DNA of 6,141 bases from assembly GCA_003553005.1 (NCBI GenBank), contig PUPG01000090.1, positions 1 to 6,141 on the forward strand, written 5' to 3'. Made by a program: the position numbers and the translations under genes. Below the pieces are notes generated by a model. The model saw only the letters and a list, made by a program, of their open reading frames with translations. It did not search any database and was not told the DNA's origin. The DNA is from Bacteroidales bacterium. Its GTDB lineage: Bacteria > Bacteroidota > Bacteroidia > Bacteroidales > UBA7960. Shown here piece after piece: positions 4,964 through 6,141 of the stretch (position 1 is its first letter; each line of letters begins with the position of its first letter).

Positions 4964-6141
4964 ATGAAGATACCACATGCCTTATTAAGCGTTTTATTTG
5001 TAATTGGTCTTGGGACACTTGCAGCCCAGGAGCAGCAACCCCTGGATCCGGAAACCATGTGGGAGATGGCCCGCCCCGGAAATCCGGTGTCATCGCCCGA
5101 TGGACAATGGGCTGTCTTTCCGGTAACGGAATACGATGTGGAAGGCAACACTTCCGCCACGAACCTTCATTTGCTAAACAACCAGACCGGCGAAAATCGC
5201 CAGATCACCTTCAGTGACAGGGACAGCGGTCCGGCCTGGAGTCCTGACGGCAACCGCCTCGCCTTTGTCTCGGGCAGACACGACGGTCCCGGACAGGTCT
5301 ACATCCTCGACCTGGAGAAGGGTGGCGAGGCACAGAAAATTACCGATTTGCCAGTGGGCGTCTACGGACTGAAGTGGTTTCCGGACGGACAGCGCATCGC
5401 CTTTGCCGCTGACATCCTGCCCGAATATGACGGCGACTGGGACAAGCAGCGCGAGTTACAAGAAGAGATGGAAGCGTGCAAGGTGACGGCCAAGGTCACG
5501 GAGAATAACATGTACCGCTATTGGGATCGCTGGCTGACTGACGGCTATGTATCCCGCCTTTTCACCATTGATTTGGAAAGCAAAGAGGTAACCGACCTCA
5601 TGCCTGAGAATGGCAACTTCTTCGGACTGATGGGCGGTGTGTCTTATGACATCTCGCCCGATGGGGAAACCATCGCGGTAAGCAAAAACTCCACACAGCC
5701 TCCTTATGAACGCACCAACCATGCGATCTACCTTGTTCCCACCGACGGCAGTGGCCAGCTTACCAATATCACGGCAGATAATCCGGCCAACGACCTGAAC
5801 CCGGTCTACAGTCCGGATGGCCAGTATATCCTCTATGGCCGCCAGTCGATCTACCACTTTTACGCCGACCGCGTCGTGATGGTACTCTATGACACCAGCG
5901 ACGGATCGGTTACCGAACTAACCAACGATATTGACTTAAGCACCGAACAGTGGTTTTGGTCGGAAGCCGGAAGCACCATCTATTTCATTGCCGAGGACCG
6001 GGCCAAGAAATCCATTTTCAGCATTTCGGCCGACGGCGGTCCACATACCGAAGTCTTCAGGGGTGGCACCAATAACGGCGCTGCGCTGGCCGGCGGACAA
6101 CACCTGGTGTTCAACCATCATAACCTCAGCGCACCACCCGA
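4964..6141 (+). CDS. Secreted S9-family serine peptidase (N-terminal part, runs off the window)
   Basis: The frame is open from ATG 4964 to the window end (392 complete codons). Residues 1-21 form a signal peptide: a short basic start (MKIPH), a hydrophobic core (LLSVLFVIGLGTLA) and a probable cut before QEQQ. The product should act in the periplasm or outside the cell. What follows is a TolB/WD40-like beta-propeller with repeated SPDG-type blades: SSPDGQWAVF (43-52), WSPDGNRLAFVS (92-103), WFPDGQRIAFAA (138-149), ISPDGETIAVS (230-240) and YSPDGQYILYG (282-292). The segment YRYWDRWLTDGYVSRLFTID (184-203) is typical of dipeptidyl-peptidase/acylaminoacyl-peptidase-like S9 proteins. In these, the propeller gates access to a C-terminal alpha/beta-hydrolase domain with a Ser-Asp-His triad. 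That domain lies beyond position 6141, so activity cannot be confirmed and a propeller-only protein is not excluded. Confidence 0.88.
   Translation, partial: MKIPHALLSVLFVIGLGTLAAQEQQPLDPETMWEMARPGNPVSSPDGQWAVFPVTEYDVEGNTSATNLHLLNNQTGENRQITFSDRDSGPAWSPDGNRLAFVSGRHDGPGQVYILDLEKGGEAQKITDLPVGVYGLKWFPDGQRIAFAADILPEYDGDWDKQRELQEEMEACKVTAKVTENNMYRYWDRWLTDGYVSRLFTIDLESKEVTDLMPENGNFFGLMGGVSYDISPDGETIAVSKNSTQPPYERTNHAIYLVPTDGSGQLTNITADNPANDLNPVYSPDGQYILYGRQSIYHFYADRVVMVLYDTSDGSVTELTNDIDLSTEQWFWSEAGSTIYFIAEDRAKKSIFSISADGGPHTEVFRGGTNNGAALAGGQHLVFNHHNLSAPP

Noticed and set aside
5456..5857. Minus-strand open frame of 133 codons
   Set aside because: It is antisense to the beta-propeller of the S9 peptidase, whose plus-strand frame shows repeated SPDG blades. 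It is a codon-bias shadow.

Overview
The window looks like a chromosomal segment of a member of the Bacteroidota. Three things point there. Matches to the phylum's -7 promoter element TAnnTTTG lie upstream of genes, genes lack clear Shine-Dalgarno sites, and the gene types are ordinary for the phylum. Coding regions have balanced base composition, while the spacers are markedly AT-rich or GT-rich. I see no rRNA, tRNA, CRISPR array, insertion sequence or phage gene.

Layout. Positions 1-116 hold a GT-rich repeat block that runs into the start of queG (107-1063, +), which encodes epoxyqueuosine reductase, the last step of queuosine tRNA modification. A TetR-family regulator (1038-1646, -) converges on queG, and their 3' ends overlap by 26 bp. 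The 404-bp spacer 1647-2050 carries two divergent TAnnTTTG elements around a perfect 10+1+10 palindrome (probable TetR operator). It also holds a diverged tandem duplication of unknown nature and an array of 8-bp repeats that stops 4 nt before the next start codon. lnt (2051-3679, +), apolipoprotein N-acyltransferase, has its whole catalytic triad. The spacer 3680-3840 is almost all repeats: a GGTTGA block, then nine 8-bp units ending exactly at the stop codon of an extended-SDR NAD(P)-dependent epimerase/dehydratase-like gene (3841-4884, -). Across a 79-bp divergent spacer begins a secreted S9-family serine peptidase (4964 to the window end, +). Only its signal peptide and beta-propeller part are inside.

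The five genes do not form one operon or pathway: orientations alternate (+ - + - +) and the roles are tRNA modification, regulation, lipoprotein maturation, a dehydrogenase-like enzyme and extracytoplasmic peptide degradation. The genes are ordinary. What deserves a second look is the intergenic DNA: two related repeat families that abut or enter gene ends, a canonical four-run G-quadruplex motif in the queG leader, the symmetric operator, and the tandem duplication with an extra hairpin. I do not see a clear new multi-gene system here.
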